Both the position numbers and the translations under genes were made by a program. DNA of 64,000 nucleotides, taken from assembly GCA_030848925.1 (NCBI GenBank), contig JANFFA010000003.1, forward strand, positions 372,001-436,000, given 5' to 3'. This document shows positions 9,779 through 18,820 of this stretch, in pieces (the stretch's first letter is position 1; every line of letters begins with the position of its first letter). Origin of the DNA: Rhodalgimonas zhirmunskyi (GTDB lineage: Bacteria > Pseudomonadota > Alphaproteobacteria > Rhodobacterales > Rhodobacteraceae). The notes beneath the pieces are model-generated. The model was not told where the DNA came from. It saw only the letters and a program-made list of their open reading frames with translations, and searched no databases.

Positions 9779-9810
9779 CCAAAGGGGCAATCGCCTCTCC
9801 AAAGGGGCAA
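9779..9810. repeat. Tandem 12-bp direct repeats upstream of urtA
   Basis: CCAAAGGGGCAA occurs at 9779-9790 and again at 9799-9810, exactly 20 bp apart, i.e. two helical turns. The first copy also forms an inverted repeat with TGCCCC just before it (9772-9777 against 9784-9789). The repeats lie about 150-180 bp upstream of the urtA start and are a candidate site for a regulator such as one of nitrogen control, but they do not match the usual NtrC consensus. Confidence 0.4.
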
Positions 9811-9961
9811 CCAGTGCCATGCAAGGGTGTGCTCGTGCAAGATTGCCTCCCCCGCATCGGCAGCAACATGAAGCTGCGTATTCGCTCTGACAAATTAAGT
9901 GTCGGCTAAACAGAGACGATTTGTGTGCGATGCAGCGAACTCCAACCGGGGGACTAATCCT

Positions 9962-11251
9962 ATGAATAAACTCAACAAACTTCTTGCGTCGATTTCTGCG
10001 ACGACGCTGATCGCAGCCGCGTCTGGCGCTGCAGCGCAGGATTGCACCATCAAAGTCGGCGTGCTGCACTCTTTGTCGGGCACCATGGCGATTTCGGAAA
10101 CAACGCTGGCTGACACAATGCAAATGCTTGTCGCGGGCCAGAACGAAGCGGGTGGGCTTTTGGGCTGTGAGCTCGAAGCAGTCGTCGTGGACCCGGCGTC
10201 TGACTGGCCTCTTTTTGCCGAAAAGGCACGCGAACTCCTGACGGTTCACAAAGTCGATGTGATCTTCGGCAACTGGACCTCGGTGTCGCGTAAATCCGTG
10301 CTGCCCGTTATTGAAGAGCTGAACGGGCTGTTGTTCTACCCTGTTCAGTACGAGGGCGAAGAATCCTCAAAGAACGTTTTCTACACCGGTGCCGCACCTA
10401 ACCAGCAGGCTATTCCAGCCGTCGATTATTACCTTGAGGAATTGGGCGTCGAGCAGTTCGCGCTCTTGGGGACGGACTATGTGTACCCTCGCACCACCAA
10501 TAATATTCTCAAAAGCTACCTGATTTCCAAAGGCATCGCGCCCGAGAATATCTTCGTCAACTACACGCCGTTTGGCCATTCCGACTGGGCCACCATCGTA
10601 GGTGACGTTGTCGCGCTCGGGGCTGACGGCAACCAAGTTGGCGTCATCTCTACCATCAACGGCGATGCAAACGTGGGTTTCTACAAAGAGCTGGCAGCGG
10701 CTGGCGTATCTGCTGATGACATCCCTGTCGTTGCGTTCTCGGTTGGTGAAGAAGAACTGTCCGGTTTTGATACGTCCGAACTGGTCGGTCATTTGGCGGC
10801 CTGGAACTACTTTATGTCCGCTGACACCCCTGAGAACAAAGCGTTCATTGCAAAATGGCAAGCCTACACCGGCGATGACACCCGCGTCACCAACGACCCG
10901 ATGGAAGCCCATTACATCGGGTTCAATATGTGGGTTCAGGCCGTGACCAAAGCTGGCACGACAGATGTCGATGCTGTGCGCAGCGCGATGTACGGTCAAA
11001 CCTTTCCGAACCTGACAGGCGGCGTGGCTAAAATGCTGCCGAACCACCACCTGACCAAACCTGTGCTGATCGGCGAAATCACCGCAGACGGACAATTCGA
11101 CATCATCAGCCAGACAGAGCCGGTGCCGGGCGATGCATGGACAGACTTCCTGCCTGAATCTGCCGTGCTGAAGTCGGATTGGAAGGACTTGGGCTGCGGA
11201 ATGTACAACACCGAGACTAAAACCTGCGTTCAGCTGACTTCCAACTACTAA
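9962..11251 (+). CDS. urtA: Urea ABC transporter substrate-binding protein
   Basis: Periplasmic urea-binding protein of 429 aa, the solute receptor of the high-affinity urea importer. The start at 9962 (MNKLNKLLASISATTLIAAA) follows a GGGGAC ribosome site and gives a Sec signal peptide cleaved after SGAAA. The mature protein begins with the branched-chain-amino-acid-binding-protein fold (IKVGVLHSLSGTMAISETTL, a hallmark of UrtA/FmdD), and it carries the family-typical NDPMEAHYIGFNMW segment. It heads the urt operon. A strong hairpin (11261-11290) separates it from urtB. Local GC is visibly lower than in neighbouring regions. Confidence 0.97.
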   Translation: MNKLNKLLASISATTLIAAASGAAAQDCTIKVGVLHSLSGTMAISETTLADTMQMLVAGQNEAGGLLGCELEAVVVDPASDWPLFAEKARELLTVHKVDVIFGNWTSVSRKSVLPVIEELNGLLFYPVQYEGEESSKNVFYTGAAPNQQAIPAVDYYLEELGVEQFALLGTDYVYPRTTNNILKSYLISKGIAPENIFVNYTPFGHSDWATIVGDVVALGADGNQVGVISTINGDANVGFYKELAAAGVSADDIPVVAFSVGEEELSGFDTSELVGHLAAWNYFMSADTPENKAFIAKWQAYTGDDTRVTNDPMEAHYIGFNMWVQAVTKAGTTDVDAVRSAMYGQTFPNLTGGVAKMLPNHHLTKPVLIGEITADGQFDIISQTEPVPGDAWTDFLPESAVLKSDWKDLGCGMYNTETKTCVQLTSNY

Positions 11252-11260
11252 GAGACCTTC

Positions 11261-11290
11261 GGGCGGGCGGGCCATAGTCTGCGCCCGTCC
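11261..11290 (+). other. Intercistronic hairpin between urtA and urtB
   Basis: GGGCGGGCG (11261-11269) pairs with CGCCCGTCC (11282-11290), nine base pairs including one G-U, around a 12-nt loop. No T-run follows, so it more likely acts as an mRNA-stabilising or partial-termination hairpin than as a full terminator. Such an element would favour more UrtA than membrane subunits. Confidence 0.5.
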
Positions 11291-11317
11291 ATCACTCTCC
11301 CAGAAAGCCCTGCTGAT

Positions 11318-13267
11318 ATGCCGCGTCTCCTGCTCGCTTGCCTTTTCTGTTGCATTGCGTTGATTGCGCCGCGCGCTTCGATGGCGCAAACCCTACAAGA
11401 CATTCTGCAAGAGAACGCCGAGGCGATCGCTAAACCGTCCCGTCGCACAGTCGACAAGGTGATCTCGGCATTGGCAGATGCACCTGTCGACGGCATTCCG
11501 ACGTTTCTGGAAGATTGGCGTGACAAGGCGATTTGGCAACGCGAGACCGATGGTCTCTTCTTTAGCGCGGTCAAAAACGGTGACGGGTTGATCCTGACCG
11601 ATCTGGACAGCGGAGAAGAAACAACCGTTGCCGACGACGACGGCTTCAACCAATCCAAGCCCAACGCGGGCGTGCGTCGAGTGATCAGCAGCGCATTGGT
11701 TCAGTTCTTGTTGTCTGATCCCGACATCACCCGCCGACAAGCCGCGCTCGACGCCATCGGGCGGGCCCCGTCCGCCGACCAGCTTGCCCCCCTGCGCGAC
11801 AGCATCGATGGAGAGCCTGAAGCGGACATTCTGGCGCGTAAACAGCAACTGGAACGCCAGTTGACGGCGCAATTTGATGAAGACCCTGACGCGCGTATCG
11901 CCGCGATAAAAGACCTGTCTGGCAATGTGAGCGTTGAAGCACGCGGTGTTATCAGTCAAATCCTCGCCACGCGCGCCTTCGTGGCGGCCAAAATTCCCGA
12001 AAATGCGAACGTCGCCAAGGTTCTGGACGTGGGTGAAGACTTGAGCGCCCAAGAGGCCTATGCCCAACTGATCGCAGCAGGTCTTGCGCCCGCGTCCGTG
12101 ACGCCAGATGACGTCAAAGCGAGCCTGATTGCCAACATAACAGACGGCAGGGTCGCCGGGTTTGACGTCGCAACCCTCGACACCGACAACGCCCGGATCG
12201 CCGCCTACGATGCGCTTGTTGCAGCGGGTGATGCACCGCCATTTATTCCCGAAGCAGACCGCACCGCGGCCATCGGCGCGCATACCTTTTACCTAGCCTA
12301 CATTGAACCAAACCCCGAAGTGACAGCTGCTGCCGAAGACGCAGACAAGGCGATTGGCACGATGCTGGCGGGGGGGCAGGCGATTGATCTGACCCTTGAC
12401 GCTTTGTCACTTGCCTCGATCTATTTTCTTGCGGCGATTGGCCTTGCGATCACCTTTGGCGTGATGGGCGTAATCAATATGGCCCACGGCGAATTTATAA
12501 TGATGGGCGCCTACACCGGCTATGTGGTGCAGCAGTTTGTGCCTGATTACACCCTGTCGATCCTGATCGCGCTTCCCTTGGCTTTTGCAGTCACCTTTGC
12601 GGGGGGCGTTGCGTTGGAACGGTTGGTGATCCGTCACCTGTATCACCGTCCGCTTGAGACCTTGCTGGCGACCTTCGGGATTTCGATTGTGCTGCAGCAA
12701 TTGGCCAAGAACATCTTTGGCACGCAGGCCCGCCCGCTGACCTCGCCTGACTGGCTGGCGGGGGCGTGGGTCCTGAATGACGTCGTGCAGATCAGCTATA
12801 TTCGCATTGCGATCTTTGTGCTGGCGCTACTGTTTCTCGGGTTGATCCTGTTCATCCTCAAGCGCACCCGACTGGGGCTTGAGGTGCGCGCCGTGACCCA
12901 GAACCCTGGCATGGCGGCAAGCATGGGAATCAACCCAGACAAGATCAACATGATGACCTTCGGACTTGGCTCTGGCATAGCCGGGATCGCTGGAGTGGCA
13001 ATCGGGCTTTATGCCAAGGTCACATCCGAGATGGGGTCAGACTACATCGTTCAAAGCTTCATGACCGTTGTGGTCGGGGGGGTTGGCAACGTCTGGGGCA
13101 CGCTGGCGGGGGCCTCGCTGATCGGTTTCACCCAGAAAGGCATCGAGTGGTTCAACCCGTCCAACACGCTGGCCGCGCAGACCTACATGATCCTGTTCGT
13201 GATCCTGTTCATTCAGTTCCGCCCCAAGGGGATCGTCGCCCTCAAGGGCCGCGCGGCGGGGGATTAG
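11318..13267 (+). CDS. urtB: Urea ABC transporter permease UrtB
   Basis: Inner-membrane permease of 649 aa. The first 23 residues form a signal peptide (cleavage after SMA), followed by a long extracytoplasmic region (about residues 24-345) rich in Ala, Asp and Glu. The LivH-type permease core (about residues 350-645) begins at LASIYFLAAIGLAITFGVMGVINMAHGE split across its first two helices. Proteobacterial UrtB proteins commonly carry such an N-terminal extension, so this is not a fusion artefact. It is followed by urtC after 3 bp. Confidence 0.95.
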   Translation: MPRLLLACLFCCIALIAPRASMAQTLQDILQENAEAIAKPSRRTVDKVISALADAPVDGIPTFLEDWRDKAIWQRETDGLFFSAVKNGDGLILTDLDSGEETTVADDDGFNQSKPNAGVRRVISSALVQFLLSDPDITRRQAALDAIGRAPSADQLAPLRDSIDGEPEADILARKQQLERQLTAQFDEDPDARIAAIKDLSGNVSVEARGVISQILATRAFVAAKIPENANVAKVLDVGEDLSAQEAYAQLIAAGLAPASVTPDDVKASLIANITDGRVAGFDVATLDTDNARIAAYDALVAAGDAPPFIPEADRTAAIGAHTFYLAYIEPNPEVTAAAEDADKAIGTMLAGGQAIDLTLDALSLASIYFLAAIGLAITFGVMGVINMAHGEFIMMGAYTGYVVQQFVPDYTLSILIALPLAFAVTFAGGVALERLVIRHLYHRPLETLLATFGISIVLQQLAKNIFGTQARPLTSPDWLAGAWVLNDVVQISYIRIAIFVLALLFLGLILFILKRTRLGLEVRAVTQNPGMAASMGINPDKINMMTFGLGSGIAGIAGVAIGLYAKVTSEMGSDYIVQSFMTVVVGGVGNVWGTLAGASLIGFTQKGIEWFNPSNTLAAQTYMILFVILFIQFRPKGIVALKGRAAGD

Positions 13268-13270
13268 ATC

Positions 13271-14503
13271 ATGAAAAAAACCTTCATCGCCCGCAATCCT
13301 TCGGCCCTCTGGTTCCTCGCAGCCCTCGCGATTTTCACGATCCTTGTCACCGTGCTAAGCGAGTCTGTCGGAGCGGGTATCATCTCGACGTCATTCCTCA
13401 AGACATTGGGCAAGACGCTGTGCCTGTGTCTGGTTGCCATCGCCATGGACGTAGTCTGGGGCTATTGCGGAATCCTGTCGCTGGGTCACTTCGCGTTTTT
13501 CGGGATTGGCGGATACGCCATTGGCATGTGGCTGATGTATGCGCGCACCGAAGGCATTGTTGTGACGTCGTTACAATCCAACCCGCTGCCCTCAACGCCC
13601 CAAGAGATCACCGATGCGATTGGAACGCAGATTTTCGGCGTGGTCGGCAGCTCTGAATTTCCGGCCCTCTGGGCGTTTTCCCAAAGCCTGCCGCTGCAAT
13701 TGCTGGCGGTCGTTCTGGTGCCCGGCCTGCTGGCCCTGGTTTTTGGATGGTTGGCGTTTCGCAGCCGTGTCACGGGCGTTTACCTGTCGATCCTGACACA
13801 GGCGATGACACTGGCGCTGTCGCTGTATTTCTTCCAGAACGACACAGGTTTGCGGGGCAACAATGGCCTGTCCGGCCTGCAAAATATTCCGGGATTAGAG
13901 GATCGCAGCCAAGCCACCGTTTCCCTGTGGTTCTTTTGGGCTTCTGCCGCGGCACTGGCCATGGGCTATATCCTGTTCGCCTATGTGGTGTCCGGCAAAT
14001 TCGGGTCAGTCATTCGCGCCATTCGTGACAACGAAGCGCGCGTGCGTTTTCTGGGCTATCATGTGGAACACTACAAATTGTTCGTCTTCACCATCACGGC
14101 GATGGTCGCGGGCATCGCGGGCGCGCTGTATTATCCGCAGGCGGGCATCATCAACCCCGCAGAAATCGCGCCCATCGCGTCGATCTATCTGGCGGTTTGG
14201 GTGGCAATCGGCGGGCGCGGGCGCTTGTATGGAGCGGTGATCGGGGCGACCGTGGTGTCGCTGCTGTCATCGTGGTTCACGGGCGGGTCAGCCCCCAATA
14301 TCAATCTCGGCTTCTATGAAATCAGATGGACGGATTGGTGGCTGGTGCTGCTGGGCGTTTCGTTTGTGTTGGTGACATTGTTCCTGCCCAAAGGCATTGG
14401 CGGGTTGTTTGACGCACTGGTGCGCAAACCGGATGTGGATCGCCAAGGGGATTATGGCCCCGACAAAGGTGCCTGGCGCGATGAAGAAGGAGCACCGGAA
14501 TGA
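13271..14503 (+). CDS. urtC: Urea ABC transporter permease UrtC
   Basis: Second membrane subunit, 410 aa, LivM type, with about ten hydrophobic segments. The motifs WGYCGILSLGHFAFFGIGGYA and GSVIRAIRDNEARVRFLGY, read in pieces, are typical of LivM/UrtC permeases; the latter contacts the ATPases. The C-terminal tail is hydrophilic and acidic. It overlaps urtD by ATGA at 14500-14503. Confidence 0.95.
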   Translation: MKKTFIARNPSALWFLAALAIFTILVTVLSESVGAGIISTSFLKTLGKTLCLCLVAIAMDVVWGYCGILSLGHFAFFGIGGYAIGMWLMYARTEGIVVTSLQSNPLPSTPQEITDAIGTQIFGVVGSSEFPALWAFSQSLPLQLLAVVLVPGLLALVFGWLAFRSRVTGVYLSILTQAMTLALSLYFFQNDTGLRGNNGLSGLQNIPGLEDRSQATVSLWFFWASAAALAMGYILFAYVVSGKFGSVIRAIRDNEARVRFLGYHVEHYKLFVFTITAMVAGIAGALYYPQAGIINPAEIAPIASIYLAVWVAIGGRGRLYGAVIGATVVSLLSSWFTGGSAPNINLGFYEIRWTDWWLVLLGVSFVLVTLFLPKGIGGLFDALVRKPDVDRQGDYGPDKGAWRDEEGAPE

Positions 14504-15240
14504 GCACCCTCCTCGAAGTGTCCGGCGTTTCTGTCACCTTTGACGGATTTCGCGCCATCAACAACCTGTCGATCCAGATCGCTGAGCCCGAGTTGCGGGC
14601 CGTGATTGGCCCCAACGGGGCGGGCAAGACAACCTTTATGGATATCGTCACCGGCAAGACCAAACCGGATGAAGGGCGGATCGTGTTCGGGGATCGCGGT
14701 GATTCAATCCTGGGCATGTCGGAAAGCCAGATCGCGCAGGCTGGCATCGGGCGGAAGTTCCAGAAACCTACCGTATTTGAGGCACAGACCGTCCGCGAAA
14801 ACATTGCCATGGCGCTCAAGAACCCTCGCGGGCCATTTGATGTTTTGCTGAGCCGCAAAGCTGACAACAGCGAGACGCGTATCCGCGAGATTAGCGATGA
14901 AATCGGTCTGACGGATGCGCTTGATTTTCAGTCCGGCGCGCTCAGCCATGGACAGAAACAATGGCTAGAGATCGGGATGTTGCTGGCGCAGGACCCAAGG
15001 CTTTTGTTGGTGGATGAACCCGCAGCGGGGATGACGCCCGCAGAACGGGAACACACGACGGAGCTGTTGAAACGCGCCGCCAAGACCCGCGCCGTTGTGG
15101 TTGTCGAACACGATATGGAGTTCGTCCGCCGCCTGAATTGCAAAGTCACAGTGCTGCACGAAGGATCGGTTCTGGCCGAGGGTAGCCTCGATCACGTGAC
15201 CCAAAACCAAGACGTCATCGACGTCTATCTGGGGCGGTAA
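14500..15240 (+). CDS. urtD: Urea ABC transporter ATP-binding protein UrtD
   Basis: LivG-type ATPase of 246 aa. Walker A is GPNGAGKTT and Walker B LLLVDEPAAGMT. The signature is the variant LSHGQKQWLEIG, which is characteristic of UrtD, where the second Gly-Gly of the common LSGGQ is changed. It ends 3 bp before urtE. The two different ATPases are expected to form a heterodimer under UrtBC. Confidence 0.96.
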   Translation: MSTLLEVSGVSVTFDGFRAINNLSIQIAEPELRAVIGPNGAGKTTFMDIVTGKTKPDEGRIVFGDRGDSILGMSESQIAQAGIGRKFQKPTVFEAQTVRENIAMALKNPRGPFDVLLSRKADNSETRIREISDEIGLTDALDFQSGALSHGQKQWLEIGMLLAQDPRLLLVDEPAAGMTPAEREHTTELLKRAAKTRAVVVVEHDMEFVRRLNCKVTVLHEGSVLAEGSLDHVTQNQDVIDVYLGR

Positions 15241-15243
15241 AAG

Positions 15244-15939
15244 ATGCTTGAGACCAAGAACCTGACCCTGAAATACGGACAAAGCCAAATCCTGAACGGC
15301 ATTGACCTGACCGCAAAGCAGGGCGAGATAACCGCCGTGATGGGGACCAATGGCGTAGGCAAGACCTCCTTGCTCAAAGCCATCGCAGGTCGCCACCCGA
15401 TTTCGGGCGGCACGATCACGCTGGATGGTCAGGACCTGGGCAAGCATAATGCCGTAACGGCGGCCAAGGCCGGCATCGCTTATGTTCCCCAAGGGCGCGA
15501 GGTGTTCCCAATGATGACCGTCACGGAGAACCTCCAAACCGGTTTCGCCTGTCTTGGGCGGGGCAGTCACACGATACCGGACCATATTTATGATTTGTTT
15601 CCGGTGCTGGCTGATATGTCTGCGCGCCGGGGGGGCGACCTATCTGGGGGGCAGCAACAACAGCTGGCCATTGCCCGCGCGCTGATCACGAAACCACGGG
15701 TATTGTTGCTGGACGAGCCGACCGAAGGGATCCAGCCCAACGTTATCACGCACATCGGAGAGGTCATCGCCAAACTGCGTGATCAGGGTGAAATGGCGAT
15801 CGTCTTGGTCGAACAATTCTTCGACTTCGCCTTTGAACTGGGCGACCGCTTTGTCGCTATGGGCGCCGGGAAGGTTCTGCTGAATGACATAGATGAAAAC
15901 GTCGAACGCTCCAGACTACTTGGCCTCGTCTCAGTCTGA
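15244..15939 (+). CDS. urtE: Urea ABC transporter ATP-binding protein UrtE
   Basis: LivF-type ATPase of 231 aa, partner of UrtD. Walker A is GTNGVGKTS, the signature LSGGQQQQLAIARAL and Walker B VLLLDEPTEGIQP. It is the last gene of the urt operon. Urease structural genes, often next to urt, do not follow; instead a convergent IclR gene begins 88 bp later. A short hairpin spanning the end of that IclR gene (GCCCGA/TCGGGC, 16022-16037) may help stop transcription. Confidence 0.96.
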   Translation: MLETKNLTLKYGQSQILNGIDLTAKQGEITAVMGTNGVGKTSLLKAIAGRHPISGGTITLDGQDLGKHNAVTAAKAGIAYVPQGREVFPMMTVTENLQTGFACLGRGSHTIPDHIYDLFPVLADMSARRGGDLSGGQQQQLAIARALITKPRVLLLDEPTEGIQPNVITHIGEVIAKLRDQGEMAIVLVEQFFDFAFELGDRFVAMGAGKVLLNDIDENVERSRLLGLVSV

Positions 15940-16027
15940 CACCATAGCTTTCCGCAAGGGGCTGGACCTTCACCTTGTTCAGGCGAGCTGACCCAAACGC
16001 CCGAAACATATCATGACAGGTGCCCGA

Positions 16028-16810
16028 TCACTCGGGCGAGCTATAGGCTTCGCCGATGATCCTTGCTGATGCCCGAAGATTCCTGAGATGGCGTTCGGCG
16101 ACGTCTTCGATGGAGTGGTCGTTGGCATTCCAGACAAGATTGATCGCACCAACCGGCTCAGTTCCGGCGATAATCGGAACGGCAATGGCATCTGGCAATG
16201 CGCCGTAGTCGACAGCCCGCCCCCAATGGCCGGTGGCCCGCGCAGCATACCCTTTTTGAGAAATTGCCTGTAACAGTTTCGGAAGTTGCGGCAACGCCGA
16301 GGCATCCCCTCGCGGCAGTGTTTCGGCAAGTTGCTGCAAAGCCTGCGAGCGGCTTCTGGCCGACAAAGCATTGAGATAGGCGAGTCCCAGCGCCGAAAAA
16401 AGCGGAGAGGGGCGGAACCCGACCGCATCCGGAAAAATGCCGTGATCGCTGAAGGATCGAGTGGAATCGACGATTTCGACCTGACCTCCGCCAATACTTG
16501 CGGCCAGGTCGACGGCCAGACCGGCTTTGTTGGAGAGTTTCACTATTTCATCTTTGCTCACCGCAACAAGGCGGTCGACCAGCTTCGGCATACCGTCGGC
16601 ACGCGGAAAGGCAGAACCGATCTGATAGAGCCCGTCATTTTTCCGGCGACTCAGCCAGCGCTGGGCTTCCAGCGTCGCGCAAATGCGCAAAAGTGTGGGC
16701 TTTGGCAGATCTGTCCGCGCGGCAAGCTGGGCAAGCGAGACGGCGCCCGAGGTATGGACAACCCTAAGCACGTCAAGCCCGCGTTCGATGGATCGGTTGA
16801 GTTTGGTCAT
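16028..16810 (-). CDS. IclR family transcriptional regulator
   Basis: DNA-binding regulator of 260 aa. The N-terminal winged helix-turn-helix is SLAQLAARTDLPKPTLLRIC (about residues 25-45), and the effector-binding IclR domain follows (about residues 75-255) with family marks such as GLAVDLAASIGG and AVPIIAGTEPVGAINLVW. The ATG at 16810 is preferred; a GTG at 16825 is possible. It is divergent from the TAXI-TRAP, sulfatase and SulP genes, which makes it their probable local regulator. A palindrome lies just upstream (16819-16835). Confidence 0.92.
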   Translation of the reverse strand: MTKLNRSIERGLDVLRVVHTSGAVSLAQLAARTDLPKPTLLRICATLEAQRWLSRRKNDGLYQIGSAFPRADGMPKLVDRLVAVSKDEIVKLSNKAGLAVDLAASIGGGQVEIVDSTRSFSDHGIFPDAVGFRPSPLFSALGLAYLNALSARSRSQALQQLAETLPRGDASALPQLPKLLQAISQKGYAARATGHWGRAVDYGALPDAIAVPIIAGTEPVGAINLVWNANDHSIEDVAERHLRNLRASARIIGEAYSSPE

Positions 16811-16818
16811 CTCGATGC

Positions 16819-16835
16819 GTTTCACCTAGTGGAAC
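16819..16835. promoter_or_regulatory. Candidate IclR operator
   Basis: GTTTCAC-CTA-GTGGAAC is a 17-bp inverted repeat with six of seven arm positions matched. It sits 9-25 bp upstream of the IclR-family start and about 100 bp before the divergent TRAP gene. Size and position fit an autoregulatory site of an IclR-type repressor. Binding is inferred only. Confidence 0.4.
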
Positions 16836-16938
16836 ACGTAGTCGACTGAAACAGGCAAGTCCAATACATATTACCATGCGCCCCGCGCTTCGAAGTGGAG
16901 ATCGAGGCAAGTGGAAAAGGCGCACCAGGGAGGACAGC

Positions 16939-18801
16939 ATGTCGGAAACAAAACCACCAGTGTACCTGCGCTTCGTCGTGACGGCGCTTTCGCTCGTCAC
17001 GATCAGTATTGTTCTTTACGTGTCGGTTTTTGGTGTCTTTTCGGACTCTTACCTGCGCGTTGGCATGTTGCTGCTGGGTGGGTTGTTGATCCTCCTGTCG
17101 GCTATCGGAAGGTCTGGCAGTCTGATTGATCGCACGCTTCTTGTGGTCACGGCTGTCGCACTTTCGCTCGGCGTCTTTCAGTATTTCCGGGCCGCCGAAG
17201 AGATCGAAACCGGTCTCTATTTTCTAACGACAACCGACATCTGGATGGGCCTTCTGGGTCTTTTCGCAGTGATAGAGATGACGCGGCGCTCGGTCGGTCT
17301 GGTCATGGCGCTGGTGGCTGGCACCGTGCTGGCCTATGGCGCGTTCGGGCATATGGCGCCGGGCTTCCTGAGGCATGCGGGCATCTCGACCGAGGAGCTG
17401 ATGACAGTTCTCTGGTTTTCCTTCGATGGTGTTTTCGGGCGCCCGATGGCCACGGTTGTTTCCACCATCCTGATCTTCATTTTATTCGGGTCGCTCCTTG
17501 AGTTGTTGGCGATTGACGTTGTGCTTGTCCGCCTTGCCATGGCGGCCACGGGGCGCATGCGCTCGGGCCCGGCGGCGGCGGCCACAGTGGCCAGCGGCTT
17601 GTTCGGAACCATCTCGGGAAGTGCTGTGGCCAATGTTGTCGGCACGGGCGTCATAACCATTCCGCTGATCAAGAAACGAGGGTTTTCATCACGTTTCGCG
17701 GGGGCCGTGGAAGCGGCGGCGTCAAGCGGCGGCCAGATAACCCCGCCGATCATGGGGGCCGTGGCCTTCATCATGGCTGACGTGACAAGCGTGCCTTACC
17801 TGACGATCTGTGCAGCCGCGGCTGTGCCTGCGCTGCTTTACTACAGCGGTCTCTTTGTCGCGATATCCAGCGCCGCGCGCAACATGGATCTGGCTGACGA
17901 ACCGCGCCCGGACATCTCGTTCAACTGGCGCGAAATGGCTCAGATGGGCATTTTCGTACTGTCCCTTGCTGGTATCGTGACGACCATGGTGGGCGGCTCG
18001 TCGGCAGCCTATGCCGGGTTTGTCGGCTTCTCCCTTGCCGCGGTCATGGGGTTTGCCATTCGTCCCGATCTGTTGCGCAACCGCGCCGCCTGGCTCAGGT
18101 TTATCCGCTCCGCTGGGCTGATTTCGGCGCAGCTCGTGGTCATCGTCGGGGCGGTTGGCATCGTCATCGGCGTGCTGAACCTGACTGGCGTCGGGCTACG
18201 CTTTGCTTCGCTGTTGTCCAGCCTCGCAGATGATCAGTTGCTGCTGTCGCTGATCCTGATGGCCGTTGCCTGCCTTCTGCTTGGTATGGGAATGCCGACT
18301 GTGCCCGCCTATCTCATCATCGTTCTGGTGATGGGCACGTCGCTGCAAAAGTTGGGCGTGCCGATCGTTCACACCCACATGTTCGTGCTCTATTTTGGCG
18401 TTCTGTCGGCGATCACGCCGCCTGTCGCGCTGGCCGCTTTCGCAGCGGCACCAATCGCCGGATCAGGCCCGATGAGCACAGCGCTCGAAGCGTCGCGCCT
18501 CGCGCTGCCGGGCTTCGTCATTCCCTTTGCCTTTATCTACCAACCCGCGCTGTTGCTTGGAACCGGGTATGGCTGGGGCGACTCGGCGCAGTCTATTCTG
18601 TTCGTCCTGCTGGCCACAATCCTGATATCGCGTGCCTGCTATCCGCGCCGCGGCAAGGCCTACATGGTCCCTGTTGGGTTGAGCCTTGCGGTTGCACTTA
18701 TCTTTTTCGGGCCGGTCGTATCGTGGATCGCCGCCGTTGCCGCGGTGGGTCTGATGTATTTCGATCAGCTCGAAATAAACCAAAAACAACAGATTTCATG
18801 A
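16939..18801 (+). CDS. TRAP transporter fused permease subunit (TAXI type)
   Basis: Inner-membrane fusion of the small (DctQ-like) and large (DctM-like) TRAP permease subunits, 620 aa with about 16-18 hydrophobic segments. The start at 16939 (MSETKPPVYLRF) is preceded by GGGAGGACAGC. Family motifs include GSAVANVVGTG and GGQITPPIMGAVAFIMAD in the DctM half and YFGVLSAITPPVALAAFAAA near the C-terminus. It partners the binding protein encoded 19 bp downstream. Uptake is driven by an ion gradient rather than ATP. The downstream sulfatase suggests a sulfated organic anion as substrate, which is inference. Confidence 0.93.
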   Translation: MSETKPPVYLRFVVTALSLVTISIVLYVSVFGVFSDSYLRVGMLLLGGLLILLSAIGRSGSLIDRTLLVVTAVALSLGVFQYFRAAEEIETGLYFLTTTDIWMGLLGLFAVIEMTRRSVGLVMALVAGTVLAYGAFGHMAPGFLRHAGISTEELMTVLWFSFDGVFGRPMATVVSTILIFILFGSLLELLAIDVVLVRLAMAATGRMRSGPAAAATVASGLFGTISGSAVANVVGTGVITIPLIKKRGFSSRFAGAVEAAASSGGQITPPIMGAVAFIMADVTSVPYLTICAAAAVPALLYYSGLFVAISSAARNMDLADEPRPDISFNWREMAQMGIFVLSLAGIVTTMVGGSSAAYAGFVGFSLAAVMGFAIRPDLLRNRAAWLRFIRSAGLISAQLVVIVGAVGIVIGVLNLTGVGLRFASLLSSLADDQLLLSLILMAVACLLLGMGMPTVPAYLIIVLVMGTSLQKLGVPIVHTHMFVLYFGVLSAITPPVALAAFAAAPIAGSGPMSTALEASRLALPGFVIPFAFIYQPALLLGTGYGWGDSAQSILFVLLATILISRACYPRRGKAYMVPVGLSLAVALIFFGPVVSWIAAVAAVGLMYFDQLEINQKQQIS

Positions 18802-18820
18802 AAACAGGGAGGAACCTACC

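Larger units (their letters stand above)
9150..9961. other. Gap between tRNA-Ser and urtA: recombinase remnant plus repeats
   Basis: About 810 bp without an intact gene. It contains the decayed serine-recombinase tail (9323-9595, minus), a pair of 12-bp direct repeats (9779-9810) and the presumed urtA promoter region. Base composition is lower in GC than the housekeeping run to the left. An AT-rich stretch at 9625-9645 (TTGCCCTC, then TATAAAG) could be a promoter but is not convincing. Confidence 0.5.

Noticed and set aside
9825..9839. Possible sigma-54 promoter upstream of urtA
   Set aside because: GG and GC are spaced correctly, but the surrounding bases match the -24/-12 consensus poorly.
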